Of a DNA stretch of 64,000 bases, positions 15,345 through 24,492 are shown in pieces. Origin of the DNA: Tepidiforma flava (GTDB taxonomy: Bacteria > Chloroflexota > Dehalococcoidia > Tepidiformales > Tepidiformaceae); assembly GCF_027594505.1 (NCBI RefSeq), contig NZ_CP115149.1:1086812-1150811 (forward strand), given 5' to 3'. A program made the translations under genes and the position numbers. Positions within the stretch are counted from its first letter, which is position 1. Every line of letters begins with the position of its first letter. The notes under the pieces are model-generated. The model was not told the DNA's origin and did not search any database. It worked only from the letters and a program-made list of their open reading frames with translations.

Positions 15345-15545
15345 GAGGGTAGCAGGAGTTGGGGGTTGGGCGGGAACCGGGAGGCGGGAGACGAGAACCG
15401 GGAACCGGGAACCGGGAGGCGGGAGGCGGGGGGCAGTATCAACCTCCAACCTCCAACCTCCAACCTCCAACCTCCAACCTCTCTCCCTCTCTCCCCTTCT
15501 CCCTCTCTCCCCTTCTCCCTCTCTCCCTCTCTCTTTTCCCTTGGC
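15345..15545. repeat. composite repeat block b (G1 heptads, P heptads, pyrimidine tract)
   Basis: This spacer between the divergent ABC-F and ferredoxin genes holds CGGGANN heptads (about 15355-15430), a link GGCAGTATCAAC also present at 2215-2230, CCAACCT heptads (15439-15480) and a pure pyrimidine tract of CTCTCCC and CCTTCTC units (15480-15545). The block lies where both promoters should be, so it may influence both genes. Confidence 0.9.
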
Positions 15546-15570
15546 CGCGGCCCGGCGACGATCGGGGCTG

Positions 15571-15954
15571 ATGGACGGGGCGTGCGAACCGGACGGGGCG
15601 CGGCTGGAGGCGGCGCGGGAGGCGGCCCGCCAGCGGGAGGTCGGCAGCTACGAACGCCACATCTTCCTCTGCACGGGGCCGGATTGCTGCACGCCGGAGG
15701 AGGGGCAGCGGGCGTGGGAGCGGCTGAAGTCGCTCGCCGCGAAGGTGAACCGCACGCCGGGCGCGCCGAAGCTGTACCGGACGAAGGTCGGCTGCCTGCG
15801 CATCTGCCAGGCCGGCCCCACCGGCGTGGTCTACCCGGAAGGCACCTGGTACGCCTGCCTGACGCCCGAGAATCTCGAGCGCGTCGCCGCCGAGCACCTC
15901 ATCGGCGGCCGCGAAGTGGAGGACCTCGTCATCGGCCGCAACCCGCTGGGGTAG
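15571..15954 (+). CDS. thioredoxin-like [2Fe-2S] ferredoxin
   Basis: A 127-residue protein of the thioredoxin-like 2Fe-2S ferredoxin family (related to NuoE C-terminal fold). The N-terminal half begins a strand HIFLCTGPDCC (30-40) and the C-terminal half has GCLRICQAGPTGVVYPEG (74-91). Cys34, Cys39 or 40, Cys75 and Cys79 are the expected cluster ligands with the spacing typical of the family. It probably carries electrons in the cytoplasm; the partner is unknown. ATG chosen since upstream codons belong to repeat block b; no SD is evident. Confidence 0.85.
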   Translation: MDGACEPDGARLEAAREAARQREVGSYERHIFLCTGPDCCTPEEGQRAWERLKSLAAKVNRTPGAPKLYRTKVGCLRICQAGPTGVVYPEGTWYACLTPENLERVAAEHLIGGREVEDLVIGRNPLG

Positions 15955-16658
15955 GGAGGCGGGAACCGGGAAGCGGGAAGCGGGAGGCGGGAGGCGGTGG
16001 AGGCCGTAGCCGCGGGGCTCGTCCCCGCGCGGCGCCATGCGCCCAACGGATGCCCCGGGAGGCGGGAACCGGGAGGCGGGTGAATTCGACGGCCGGGGTG
16101 GGCCTCGCCGGCCCTCCGCGAGCACGGAGGCCCGCGACCACGGAGTTGGGAGTTGGGAGCTAGGAGTTGGGAGTTGGGAGCTAGGAGTTGGGAGTTGGGA
16201 GTTGGGAGTTGGGAGTTGGGAGTTGGGAGGGAGCGTACGGCTCCCCGCCGTTCCCGCAACCTTCGACCTCCCACCTTCAACCTTCGACCGTCCCCGCGCG
16301 GCGCCATGCGCCCAACGGATGCCCCGGGAATCGGGAGACGGGAAGCGGGAACCGGGAGACGGTGAATTCGGAGGTGCGGGTGGGCCTCGCCGGCCCTCCG
16401 CGGGCACAGAGGCCCGCGACGACGGAGTTGGGAGGTGGGAGGTGGGAGGGACCCTGCCGCCGTCCGCGGGACCGTCAACCTCCAACCTTCAACCTTCGAC
16501 CTCCAACCTCCAACCTCCAACCTCCTCCTCCGGCGCCGGCGCGGAGCGCCGGCATCCCGCGGCGATGCCGCCGAAGGCGGCGAGCCATCCCCCGCCGCGG
16601 GCGGCCAGCCCGCGGCATCCCGCACCCGGCCCCCGGCCGCCATCGTTCCGCTTGCCCC
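15955..16658. repeat. composite repeat block c (two higher-order units plus inverted D)
   Basis: No gene is seen in this 704-base stretch. In order it holds G1 heptads (15957-16005), module A (16014-16065), G1, module B (16079-16147), a long GTTGGGA array (16145-16227) with two GCTAGGA variants, a C-like link, P-like heptads (16258-16287), a partial A (16288-16334), G1, B (16361-16430), G2, C (16445-16480), P (16481-16530) and module D inverted (about 16534-16626). The partial second unit starts about 260 bases after the first. Confidence 0.9.
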
Positions 16659-16664
16659 TATACT
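16659..16664 (+). promoter_or_regulatory. -10 box TATACT of lipid-kinase-like gene
   Basis: TATACT just after the repeat block, 15 bases before the ATG at 16680. The leader would be about 8 bases, too short for an SD. Confidence 0.45.
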
Positions 16665-16679
16665 GACCGGACCCGTGCC

Positions 16680-17591
16680 ATGACGATGCAACGCCGCGCG
16701 ACCCTCATCGTGAACCCGGCGGCGCGCGGGGTCCCGCGCCGGTTCGACCCCGCGCGGGTCGCCGCCTACCTCGCGGCGCGCGGGGTCGATGCGGAGGTGG
16801 CCGTCCCGCCCACGCCGGCGGGCGCCACCGAGGCCGCCCGGGCCGCCGCCGAGCGGGGCCACGACCTCTGCTTCGTCATCGGCGGCGACGGGTCGCTGCG
16901 GCAGGCCGCGGAGGGGCTGGCCGGCAGCGGCACCGCCCTCGCTGCAGTCCCCGCCGGCACGGTGAACATCTGGGCCCGCGAAGCTGGCATCCCGCGCGGC
17001 ATCCGGGCCGCCATCGATTGCCACCTCGGCGGACAGGTGGTCCCGATGGACCTCGGCCGGGCGGACGGCCACGCCTTCCTCCTGATGGCCGGCATCGGCT
17101 GGGACGCGGAGATCGCCGCCGCCGTCAACCCGGCCTGGAAGCGGGCGGCGGGCGACCTCGCCTACATCCTCGAAGGGCTGCTCCACCTGCCGGCGCTCCG
17201 GACCCGGCGGACACGCTGGCGGGCCGACGGCGCGCTCTGCGAGGAGACCCTCGCGTGGATGGTCCTGGGCAACACGCGGCTGTACGGCGGCCGCATTCGG
17301 CTCACGCCCGGCGCGCGCATCGACGACGGCCTGCTCGATGCGGTGGCGTTTTGTCCCCACGGCCCGGGCGAGACCCTCGCGATGGCGGCGCGGGTGCTCG
17401 CCGGGCAGCGCCGCGGGCAGCACATCGTCGCGGGGCGCTTCGCCGAGGTCGCGGTCGAAACGCCGGGCCTGCCCGTCCAGCTGGACGGCGACCCCGTCGG
17501 CCAGACGCCGATGACGTTCCGCGCCGAGCGGGGCGCGCTGCTGGTGAGCCTGCCCGCGGGGCCGCTGCCGGACCTCTGGGGGGAGGGGTAA
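16680..17591 (+). CDS. diacylglycerol/sphingosine kinase-like (YegS/DagK) protein
   Basis: A 303-residue soluble lipid-kinase-fold protein. The opening RRATLIVNPAARG and the nucleotide motif FVIGGDGSLRQAAEGLAGSGTALAAVPAGTVNIWARE (about 61-97) are those of DAGK_cat proteins, with GGDG as the phosphate-binding loop. The C-terminal beta-sandwich includes VETPGLPVQLDGDPVGQTP with the LDGD segment conserved in the family. It may phosphorylate diacylglycerol or a related lipid. Repeat blocks flank it on both sides, so it is a single-gene unit. Confidence 0.85.
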   Translation: MTMQRRATLIVNPAARGVPRRFDPARVAAYLAARGVDAEVAVPPTPAGATEAARAAAERGHDLCFVIGGDGSLRQAAEGLAGSGTALAAVPAGTVNIWAREAGIPRGIRAAIDCHLGGQVVPMDLGRADGHAFLLMAGIGWDAEIAAAVNPAWKRAAGDLAYILEGLLHLPALRTRRTRWRADGALCEETLAWMVLGNTRLYGGRIRLTPGARIDDGLLDAVAFCPHGPGETLAMAARVLAGQRRGQHIVAGRFAEVAVETPGLPVQLDGDPVGQTPMTFRAERGALLVSLPAGPLPDLWGEG

Positions 17592-18342
17592 GGGGGCGGG
17601 ATGCCGCGGGCTGGGCGCGGGGGCCGTGCGCGGGGTGCCGCGGGCTGGGCGCCCGCGGCGCGGGATGGCTCGCCGCCTTCGGCAGCGTCGCCGCGGGATG
17701 CCGGCGCTCCGCGCCGGCGGTGGGGGGCAGCGGGGGAAGCGGGAGGCGGGAGGAGTTGGGAGTTGGGCGGGAGCCTGCCGCCGTCTGCGGGTCCGTCAAC
17801 CTCCAACCTTCAACCTTCAACCTCCAACCTCCACCTCCAACCTCCAACCTCCCACCGTAGCCGCGGGGCTCCGTCCCCGCGGGGCGCCATGCGCCCAACG
17901 GATGTCCCGGGAGACGGGAACCGGGAGGCGGGAACCGGGACGCGGGTGAATTCGGAGGTGCAGGTGGGCCTCGCCGGCCCTCCGCGGGCACGGAGGCCCG
18001 CGACTACGGAGGTGGGAGGTGGGAGGTGGGAGCTGGGAGGGAGCCTGCCGCCGCCCGCGGGTCCGTCAACCTCCAACCTCCCGCCCTCCAACCTTTAACC
18101 TCCAACCTTCCACCGTAGCCGCGGGGCTCCGTCCCCGCGGGGCGCCATGCGCCCAACGGATGTCCCGGGAACCGGGAGACGGTGAATTCGGAGGCGCGGG
18201 TGGGCCTCGCCGGCCCTCCGCGGGCACGGAGGCCCGCGACGACGGAGTTGGGAGGTGGGAGTTGGGAGGTGGGAGGTGGGAGGGAGTCTGCCGCCGCCCG
18301 CGGGTCCGTCAACCTTCAACCTTCAACCTCCAACCTTCAACC
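17592..18342. repeat. composite repeat block d (tandem A-G1-B-G2-C-P units)
   Basis: The clearest view of the element; no gene is seen. Module D (17598-17725), G2 and C (about 17755-17797) and P (17798-17853) are followed by a complete A (17855-17905), G1, B (17944-18010), G2 with GAGGTGG heptads, C (18036-18068) and P (18069-18112). A second full unit starts at 18113 and ends in P at 18342, right at the end of the oxidase gene. The two A modules are 258 bases apart and nearly identical, showing tandem duplication of the whole cassette. Confidence 0.92.
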
Positions 18343-19942
18343 TCACTCCAGGAGGATGCCGGGGTTGAGCAGGCCCTGCGGGTCGAGCGCGGTTTTGACG
18401 GCGCGGAGGGCTTCGGCGAAGAGCGGCGGCCGCTGCTGCCGGTACCACGGCATGTGGTCGCGGCCGACGGCGTGGTGGTGGGTGATGGTGCCGCCGCCGA
18501 CGATGACGGCGTCGCTCGCGGCTTGCTTGATGGCGGCCCAGGTCTCCAGTTCGCCGCCCGGCTTCGAAAGCACCTGGAAGCTGTAGTACGGCGCCGGGCC
18601 ATCGGGGTAGACGTGGGTGAACCGGCAGGTGAGGCTCCCCCCGCCGGCGGCCGCGATCGCTTCGCCGACCTTTTCGCGCACGAGCCGGTCGAAGGCGGGC
18701 CAGCGGTCCCACGTGATAGCCGTCTCGAACGTGTCGCTCACGACGCCGGTGCCGGCGGTGAGGTTGCGCTGGTAGGGCGCGCGGATGAAGGCGTTCCGCC
18801 ACGCGCCGACGGCGCCCTGGCGGCCGACCTCCTCGTCGCTGCCGCCGTCGGCGATGCGGATGCCGGCGGCGTCGGGCTCGCCGCCGCACTCGCGGGCGAT
18901 GCGGACGGCTTCGTGCAGGAACGGGCCCTGCGGCACCTCGGCCGATTCGAAGCCGAGGATGAGGAGGGCGCGGACACCGTCGCCGCCGGCCGCGGCCTCG
19001 GCTTCGGCGGGGTCGAGCAGGCGGCAGTTGGCGGGCCAGAGCTTCGCCTGGACGACGCGGCGGGCGGCTTCGTAGCCGGCTTCCCAGGTGGGGAAGAGCA
19101 TGCCGGCGGAGGCGCGGAACCGCGGCCGCGCCTGGATGCGCATCCACGCCTCGGTGATGATGCCGAGGATGCCTTCGCTGCCGATGACGAACCGGTCCGG
19201 GCTCGGCCCGGCGCCGGAGCCGGGCAGCCGGCGCGACTCCCACGCGCCGCGCGGGGTGATCATCCGCACCGATTCGACGAAGTCGTCGATGTGGGTGTGG
19301 TTGGTGGCGTAGTGGCCGCCGGAGCGGGTGGCGATCCAGCCGCCGAGGCTCGACCATTCGAAGCTCTGCGGGTAGTGGCGGAGGGTGAAGCCGTGCGGCC
19401 GGAGCTGCGCTTCGAGGTCGGGGCCGAGAACGCCGGCCTGGATGCGCGCCAGCGCGCGAAACGGGGTCGACTTCGAGGACGCGGTTCAGCTCGCGCAGGT
19501 CGATGCTGACGACGGGGCGGCCGCCGGCCGGGGGTTCGACGCCGCCGACGACCGAGGAGCCGCCGCCGTAGGGAACAGCCGCCGCGCCGGCTTCGCCGCA
19601 CCATTCGAGGACGGCCGCAACCTCCGCTTCGTCGCGGGGGAAGGCAACGACGTCGGGCGGGTTGGGGAAGTCGCAGCGGAAGGCGCGGACGATGTCGCGG
19701 AAGCTCTTGCCGTAGTGGTGGGCCGCGCGCTCATGGGTATCGGTAGAGCAGATGGCAGCGAGGGACGGCGGCGGCTGGATGCGGGGCGGCCGGAGGCGGA
19801 CCTGTTCGATGCGCGGCACCGGCGGCGCCTCGATGCGGACGCCGTAGCGGGCGGAAAGGCGGGCGGCGGCCTGCCGGCGCTGGTCGTCGGTCGGCTCTTC
19901 GGATTCGAGGCCCCAGGCCCAGAAGCTGCGGCGTCCGGTCAT
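18343..19942 (-). pseudogene. FAD-linked oxidase, AGPS/GlcD-like, with one frameshift
   Basis: Two reading frames make up one protein of the alkyldihydroxyacetonephosphate synthase-like branch of FAD_binding_4 oxidases. The 5' part (19942 to about 19470) holds PPSLAAICSTDTHERAAHHYGKS and the FAD loop PYGGGSSVVGG. The 3' part, ending at 18343, continues with RIQAGVLGPDLEAQLRPHGF through HHHAVGRDHMPWY, the usual C-terminal block. The frames differ by one base, and the change falls between about 19448 and 19470 in GC-alternating text. GGAGGTG 4 bases before the ATG is a strong SD. Either a real lesion or a sequence error; all other motifs are intact, which favours a recent event or an error. Confidence 0.75.
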
Positions 19943-19959
19943 GCGTCACCTCCGCGGGG

Positions 19960-20390
19960 ATGATAGCGGGAAGCGGAGACGGGAAGCGGGAAGCGGGAGA
20001 CGGGAAGCGGGAGTTGGGGGTTGGGAGTTGGGAGTTGGGAGTTGGGAGGGAGCCTGCCGCCGTCCGCAGGTTCGTCAACCTCCAACCTTCCACCGTCGCG
20101 CGCGGGGCTCCGTCCCCGCGGGGCGCCATGCGCCCAACGGATGTCCGGGAAGCGGGAACCGGGAGACGGGAAGCGGGAAGCGGGAGGCGGGTGAATTCGA
20201 CGGCCGGGGTGGGCCTCGCCGGCCCTCCGCGGGCACGGAGGCCCGCGACGACGGAGTGGGGAGTTGGGAGTTGGGAGGGAGCGTGCACCCGCGCGCGGCC
20301 TCTTCAACCTCCAACCTTCAACCTCTAACCTTCAACCTCCAACCTCCAACCTCCAACCTCCTCCCCGCCCCATGCGCGCGGGCGCGGGGG
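19960..20390. repeat. composite repeat block e
   Basis: No gene is seen between the oxidase and the ThiS-like gene. The block has G1 heptads (19970-20010), G2 (20010-20050), C (20045-20080), short P, module A with a one-base-shorter end (20096-20150), G1, B (20188-20258), short G2, a diverged C (20275-20300) and P (20301-20362). It is one complete unit plus a partial one in the same orientation as block d. Confidence 0.9.
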
Positions 20391-20394
20391 CCGG

Positions 20395-20400
20395 TAGGCT
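20395..20400 (+). promoter_or_regulatory. -10 box TAGGCT of leaderless ThiS/MoaD-like gene
   Basis: TAGGCT then 7 bases and the ATG at 20408; no SD is present. Confidence 0.5.
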
Positions 20401-20407
20401 ACGCGGC

Positions 20408-20647
20408 ATGAGCATCGCAGTGAAATGGTTCCCGACGCTGGTCAAGCGGACGCGTTCGAAGCAGGCCGAGACGGTGGTGGCGTGGCGGGAGGGGCTGACG
20501 CCGCTCGCCATCTTCCTCGACGAGGGCTTCTCGGAGGTCGATGCGGAGGCCGTCATGCCGATCGTGAACGGGGCGCAGGCGAACCTCCGCGCGCCGCTGC
20601 AGGACGGCGACCAGCTCGAGTTCCTCGTCAGCATCCAGGGCGGCTAG
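20408..20647 (+). CDS. ThiS/MoaD-like ubiquitin-fold sulfur carrier
   Basis: A 79-residue ubiquitin-like protein ending in Gly-Gly (VSIQGG), the terminus that is adenylated and thiocarboxylated in ThiS and MoaD. The strand pattern SIAVKWFPTLVKRTRSKQAETVV and the block LRAPLQDGDQLEFLVSIQGG match MoaD-like proteins, where D-G-D precedes the last strand. No ThiF/MoeB or MoaE partner is nearby. The start follows a TAGGCT box by 7 bases. The 3' end overlaps the convergent histidine kinase gene by 4 bases. Confidence 0.8.
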   Translation: MSIAVKWFPTLVKRTRSKQAETVVAWREGLTPLAIFLDEGFSEVDAEAVMPIVNGAQANLRAPLQDGDQLEFLVSIQGG

Positions 20648-22929
20648 CGGCCCCCGGCGGGCGGCTCCTCCCCCGGCGGCGGGGCGACCGGCAGCAGGAT
20701 GCGGAACGTGCTGCCCTGGCCTTCGACGCTCTCCGCTTCGAGCCAGCCGCCGTGGGCGCGGACGATGCTGAGCGCCGTTGAAAGGCCGAGGCCCGTGCCC
20801 TTGCCGATGCCCTTCGTCGTGAAAAAGGGGTCGAAGATGCGGCTCAGCAGCTCCGGCGGCATCCCGGTGCCGGTGTCCGAGACGGCGATGTCGTGGTAGC
20901 GGCCGGGCAGGAGCCCGCGGCGCGCCCAGCCCGGGTCCGGGCCGAGCTCGCGCGTGGTGCGCAGGATGGTGACGGTGCCGCCCTCCGGCATAGCGTCGCG
21001 GGCGTTGAGCAGCAGGTTGAGCAGCACCTGCTGCAGGCCCGCGAATTCGCCGATGACCGTGTCGTCGCCGGGGTCCGAGTGGACGATGAGCCGGACGGCG
21101 GGCGTCAGCGTCCGGCGGACGAGCGCGACCGTCTCCTCGAAGAGGCGCGTGAGCGAGACGCGCTCGCGGGCGGCGATGCCGGGCCGGCTGAAACCGAGCA
21201 GCTTGCGCACGAGCTCGGCGCCTCGTTCGCCGGCGGTGGCGGCATCGTCGAGGTAGACGCGCAGGGGGGAATCCGGCGGCAGCTCGGTCCGCACGAGGAA
21301 GAGGTTGCCGAGGATGGTGGTGAGGAGGTTGTTGAAGTCGTGCGCGATGCCGCCGGCGAGCACGCCGAGGCTCTCCAGCTTCTGCGCCTGCAGGAGCGCG
21401 AGTTCGGCCTTCCGCCGGTCGGCAGCATCGCGCGATGAGCCGATGATGCGGACGCAGCGGCCGGCTTCGTCGAACACGGGCGTCAGGTGGGTGACGACTT
21501 CGCGGCGGTAGCCGGGGCGTTCGATGACGTTTTCGTATTCGATGGGGCCGCCGGCGGCCTCGGCCTGCCGGTAGCGCTCGAGGGCGCGGCGGGCGGCCTC
21601 CGGCGGGAGCGCCTCTTCGAGCCGGCGGCCCGTGAGCTGCTCGAGCGGCGTCTGCAGCATCTCGGCGGTCCGGGGGTTGGCGAGGGTGATCCGCCAGCCG
21701 CCGTCGGCTTCCCTGTCTGCGACCCAGAGGGCATCGCTCGTGCCTTCGACGACGGCGCGGTAGTTCCGCTCGGATTCGGCGAGGCGGCGCTCCTGTTCGA
21801 GCTTCCGGCTGAGGTCGCGCGACCAGCCGACGATGCGGCGGCTGGCGCCGCCCGGCCCGGCGACCGGCGTGAGCGTCGTCATGATGTGGAAGGGGCGGCC
21901 GTTCCATTCGCCGCGCATCTCGTATTCGACCGGGCGGCCGCCTTCGGCGGCCTGCCGGTAGTACTGTTCGCGCTCCCGGGCGAGCCGTTCGGAGAGGTAG
22001 CCGGCGGCGGCGAGGTCCAGCGATGTCTTGCCGAGGATGTCGGCGAGCTCGACGCGCGCGCCGCGGCAGTAGGCGGCGTTCGCGAAGACGAGCCGCCATT
22101 CGCCGGCGTCGTCGCGGTCGGCGATCCACATCGGGTCGCGGATGGAGTCGACGACGGCGCGGTAGAGCGCTTCCAGCTTGCGCTGTTCGCTGATGTCGCG
22201 CACCCAGAGCTGGACGGCCGGTTTCCCCCGGAAGACGGTCGGCGATGCGGCGGTCTCGACGAGCCGGGTGCTGCCGTCGCAGAGCTGGAATTCCATCTCG
22301 GCGGGGCCGACAGCTTCGCCGGCGGCGAGGCGTCGCTGGCGGTCGCGGACGAGGGGGTGGAATTCGGGCCGGACGAAGTCGAGGATGTGCCGGCCGACGA
22401 GGTCTCCGGGCCCGGCGGCCCGCATGAGCGCCACGGCCGCCGGGTTCACATAGACGACGACGCCCTGCTGGTGGATGGCGATGGCTTCCGGGTTGAACTC
22501 GATGCGGGAGCGGAAGCGCTCTTCGCTCTCGCGGAGGGCCTCCTCGGCGCGGACGCGGTCGCTGATGTCGGTGACGGTGCCGATGTAGCCGATGCGTTCC
22601 CCCGCGGGGCCGCTGAGGACGGTGGCCTGGGCGAGCACCCAGCGGACCTCGCCAGTAGGCCGGACGATGCGGTATTCGATGCGGAGCTGTCGGTCGGCTT
22701 CGATGTGCCGGCGGGTCGCTTCGATGACGGACGGGCGGTCGTCGGGGTGGATGGCGTCGAGGTAGCCGTAGCCGCGGGCTTCCTCGGCCGTCCGGCCGGC
22801 GAGGGCGCACCAGCGCGGGTTGACGCGCAGGCAGCGGCCGAGGAGGTCGGTCTGGAAGACGCCGACCGGGAAGAGGTCGAGAGCGAAAAGGGCGTCGAGG
22901 CCCGCGTCCGCGCGCAGCTCGTCGGTCAT
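20644..22929 (-). CDS. multi-PAS sensor histidine kinase (soluble)
   Basis: A 761-residue kinase without membrane segments. Four PAS units occupy roughly 15-130, 135-255, 260-390 and 395-515, each ending in a D-I-S/R-D type PAC motif. The kinase core has the H-box GGIAHDFNNLLT (about 528-539), N-box LNLLLNARDAMP, G1 DTGTGMP, F-box FDPFFTTK and G2 GTGLGLS. The HDFNN type phosphoacceptor belongs to the HisKA_4/NtrB-like group. No response regulator lies nearby, so it is an orphan. A GGAGGG stands about 10 bases before the ATG. Confidence 0.88.
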   Translation of the reverse strand: MTDELRADAGLDALFALDLFPVGVFQTDLLGRCLRVNPRWCALAGRTAEEARGYGYLDAIHPDDRPSVIEATRRHIEADRQLRIEYRIVRPTGEVRWVLAQATVLSGPAGERIGYIGTVTDISDRVRAEEALRESEERFRSRIEFNPEAIAIHQQGVVVYVNPAAVALMRAAGPGDLVGRHILDFVRPEFHPLVRDRQRRLAAGEAVGPAEMEFQLCDGSTRLVETAASPTVFRGKPAVQLWVRDISEQRKLEALYRAVVDSIRDPMWIADRDDAGEWRLVFANAAYCRGARVELADILGKTSLDLAAAGYLSERLAREREQYYRQAAEGGRPVEYEMRGEWNGRPFHIMTTLTPVAGPGGASRRIVGWSRDLSRKLEQERRLAESERNYRAVVEGTSDALWVADREADGGWRITLANPRTAEMLQTPLEQLTGRRLEEALPPEAARRALERYRQAEAAGGPIEYENVIERPGYRREVVTHLTPVFDEAGRCVRIIGSSRDAADRRKAELALLQAQKLESLGVLAGGIAHDFNNLLTTILGNLFLVRTELPPDSPLRVYLDDAATAGERGAELVRKLLGFSRPGIAARERVSLTRLFEETVALVRRTLTPAVRLIVHSDPGDDTVIGEFAGLQQVLLNLLLNARDAMPEGGTVTILRTTRELGPDPGWARRGLLPGRYHDIAVSDTGTGMPPELLSRIFDPFFTTKGIGKGTGLGLSTALSIVRAHGGWLEAESVEGQGSTFRILLPVAPPPGEEPPAGGR

Positions 22930-22988
22930 GCCGTGGGCGCCCTCCGCCGGCGCGCGAGTAGCGTAGCGGGTTTCTCGCGGGAAGGGTT

Positions 22989-23008
22989 CGGGGTTTCCCC
23001 GCGTTTTT
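22989..23008 (+). terminator. short hairpin with T-run between kinase and GGDEF genes
   Basis: CGGGG-TTT-CCCCG followed by CGTTTTT. It reads as an intrinsic terminator only on the plus strand, where no gene ends, and the flanking genes are both on the minus strand. It may serve antisense transcription or be chance. Confidence 0.3.
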
Positions 23009-23010
23009 GG

Positions 23011-24492
23011 TCAGAAGCGGGAGGAAACTTCATCGCCGGCCGCCCGCACGCAGTTCCGGCCGGCGCGCTTCGCTTCGTAGAGGGCGAGGTCGGCCTCTTT
23101 GATCAGCCACTCGGGCGTCATGAGGGCGTCGGCGCGGTAGGCGGAGACCCCGAACGATGCCGTGACCGGGATCTCCTGCCCGGCGACTTCGACCGGGCGG
23201 GCGGCGATCGCCTCGCGGACGCGCTCGGCGCTCTGGATGGCGCCCTCCAGCGGCGTGGAGGGCAGGACGACGACGAACTCTTCACCGCCGAAGCGGGCCA
23301 GCAGGTCGGCATCGCGCAGGACGCTCTTCATGCGGGCGGCGACGGCGCGGAGCACTTCGTCGCCGGTGAGGTGGCCGTAGGTGTCGTTGAGCGCCTTGAA
23401 GCGGTCGAGGTCGGCGAGGAAGAGGGAGAGCGGCGTGCCGTAGCGGGCGGCGAGGCGGAAATGCTCTTCGAGGAACTCGTGGAAGTGGCGGCGGTTAGCG
23501 ACGCCGGTGAGGACGTCGGTGGAGGCCTGCTGGATGAGCTGCTCGCGCTCGGCCTGGAGCGCCGCGTTCTCGCGCTCGGATTCGATGGTGAGGCGGAGGA
23601 GGGCTTCGTTGGCGCGGGCGAGGACTTCGCCGGGTTCGAGGCAGCTGGCCGGGATATCGAAGGTGGCCGCGAGCGCCGCGCCGTCGGCGAGGGCGGCGGC
23701 GACGAGTTCTTCGGCAGCCGCGGGCGCGACGCCCAGCCGCTCGCACGCCGTCCGGAGGGCGGCGAGCTGTTCGCCGGGCCGGTCGCCGAGGATGACATCG
23801 GCGCCGGCGGCGCCGGCGTGGACGCACATCACGAGCTGGGCTGTCTCGAGCGGGGCGCGGGAGGGGTCGCCGGCGTGGCGGACGGCATCGACGAGAGTCG
23901 GCGGCAGGTTCCAGCGCTCGGCGAGGGCGGCGCCGACCCGGCTGTGGTCGACCCCGAAGCGCTCGAGTTCGCGGACGCGGAGGAGGCCGATGTCGCGGCC
24001 GGCCTCGGCGGCGACGTCCCGGTACTCGTCGCCGAGCGCCGATTCGAGCGCGATGACGCCGAGGAGGTGGAAGAGGCCGCCGAGGAAGGCTTCGTCGCCG
24101 ATGCGGAGGCCGGCGCGGCCGGCGACGGCGCGGGCGACGATGGCGGCGTAGAGGCTGCGCTGCCAGAGCCAGGTGTGGTCGATGCCGACGCCTTCGCGGG
24201 CGCGGAGGTCGGCGACGAGGGTGAAGCCGAGGGCGAGCGTCTTCACGGTCCGGAGACCGAGGACGAGGACGGCATCGCGGACGCGGGAGATGGAGCGGGG
24301 CCGGCCGTAGAAGCCGCTGTTCGCCATGCGGAGCACGCGGGCGGCCAGCGCCGGGTCGCGCTCGATCATGGCGCCGAGCTCATCGAGGGAGACATCGGGC
24401 CGCTGGACGAGGTCGATGACGCGGACCGCGACGGCCGGGATGGTCGGCAGGCGGTCGGAGTGCATGATCCGTTCGAGCGGCGAGCCGGGCAT
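23011..24492 (-). CDS. HDOD-GGDEF protein, predicted diguanylate cyclase
   Basis: A 493-residue protein with an N-terminal HDOD domain (about 5-215; LPTIPAVAVRVIDLVQRPDVSLDELGAMI, then LAARVLRMANSGFYG) and a C-terminal GGDEF domain (about 330-485). The active-site loop is GGEEF, the standard catalytic variant, and RDAD five residues before it matches the inhibitory RxxD site, so c-di-GMP production with product feedback is expected. A helical linker joins the two domains. The ATG at 24492 is chosen because an AGGGAG lies 10 bases upstream and earlier residues look like non-coding text. Confidence 0.85.
   Translation of the reverse strand: MPGSPLERIMHSDRLPTIPAVAVRVIDLVQRPDVSLDELGAMIERDPALAARVLRMANSGFYGRPRSISRVRDAVLVLGLRTVKTLALGFTLVADLRAREGVGIDHTWLWQRSLYAAIVARAVAGRAGLRIGDEAFLGGLFHLLGVIALESALGDEYRDVAAEAGRDIGLLRVRELERFGVDHSRVGAALAERWNLPPTLVDAVRHAGDPSRAPLETAQLVMCVHAGAAGADVILGDRPGEQLAALRTACERLGVAPAAAEELVAAALADGAALAATFDIPASCLEPGEVLARANEALLRLTIESERENAALQAEREQLIQQASTDVLTGVANRRHFHEFLEEHFRLAARYGTPLSLFLADLDRFKALNDTYGHLTGDEVLRAVAARMKSVLRDADLLARFGGEEFVVVLPSTPLEGAIQSAERVREAIAARPVEVAGQEIPVTASFGVSAYRADALMTPEWLIKEADLALYEAKRAGRNCVRAAGDEVSSRF

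Noticed and set aside
15345..20390. CRISPR array in the repeat blocks
   Set aside because: Repeats are 7-base tandem arrays and unique modules in tandem, without regularly spaced unique spacers, and no cas gene is present.
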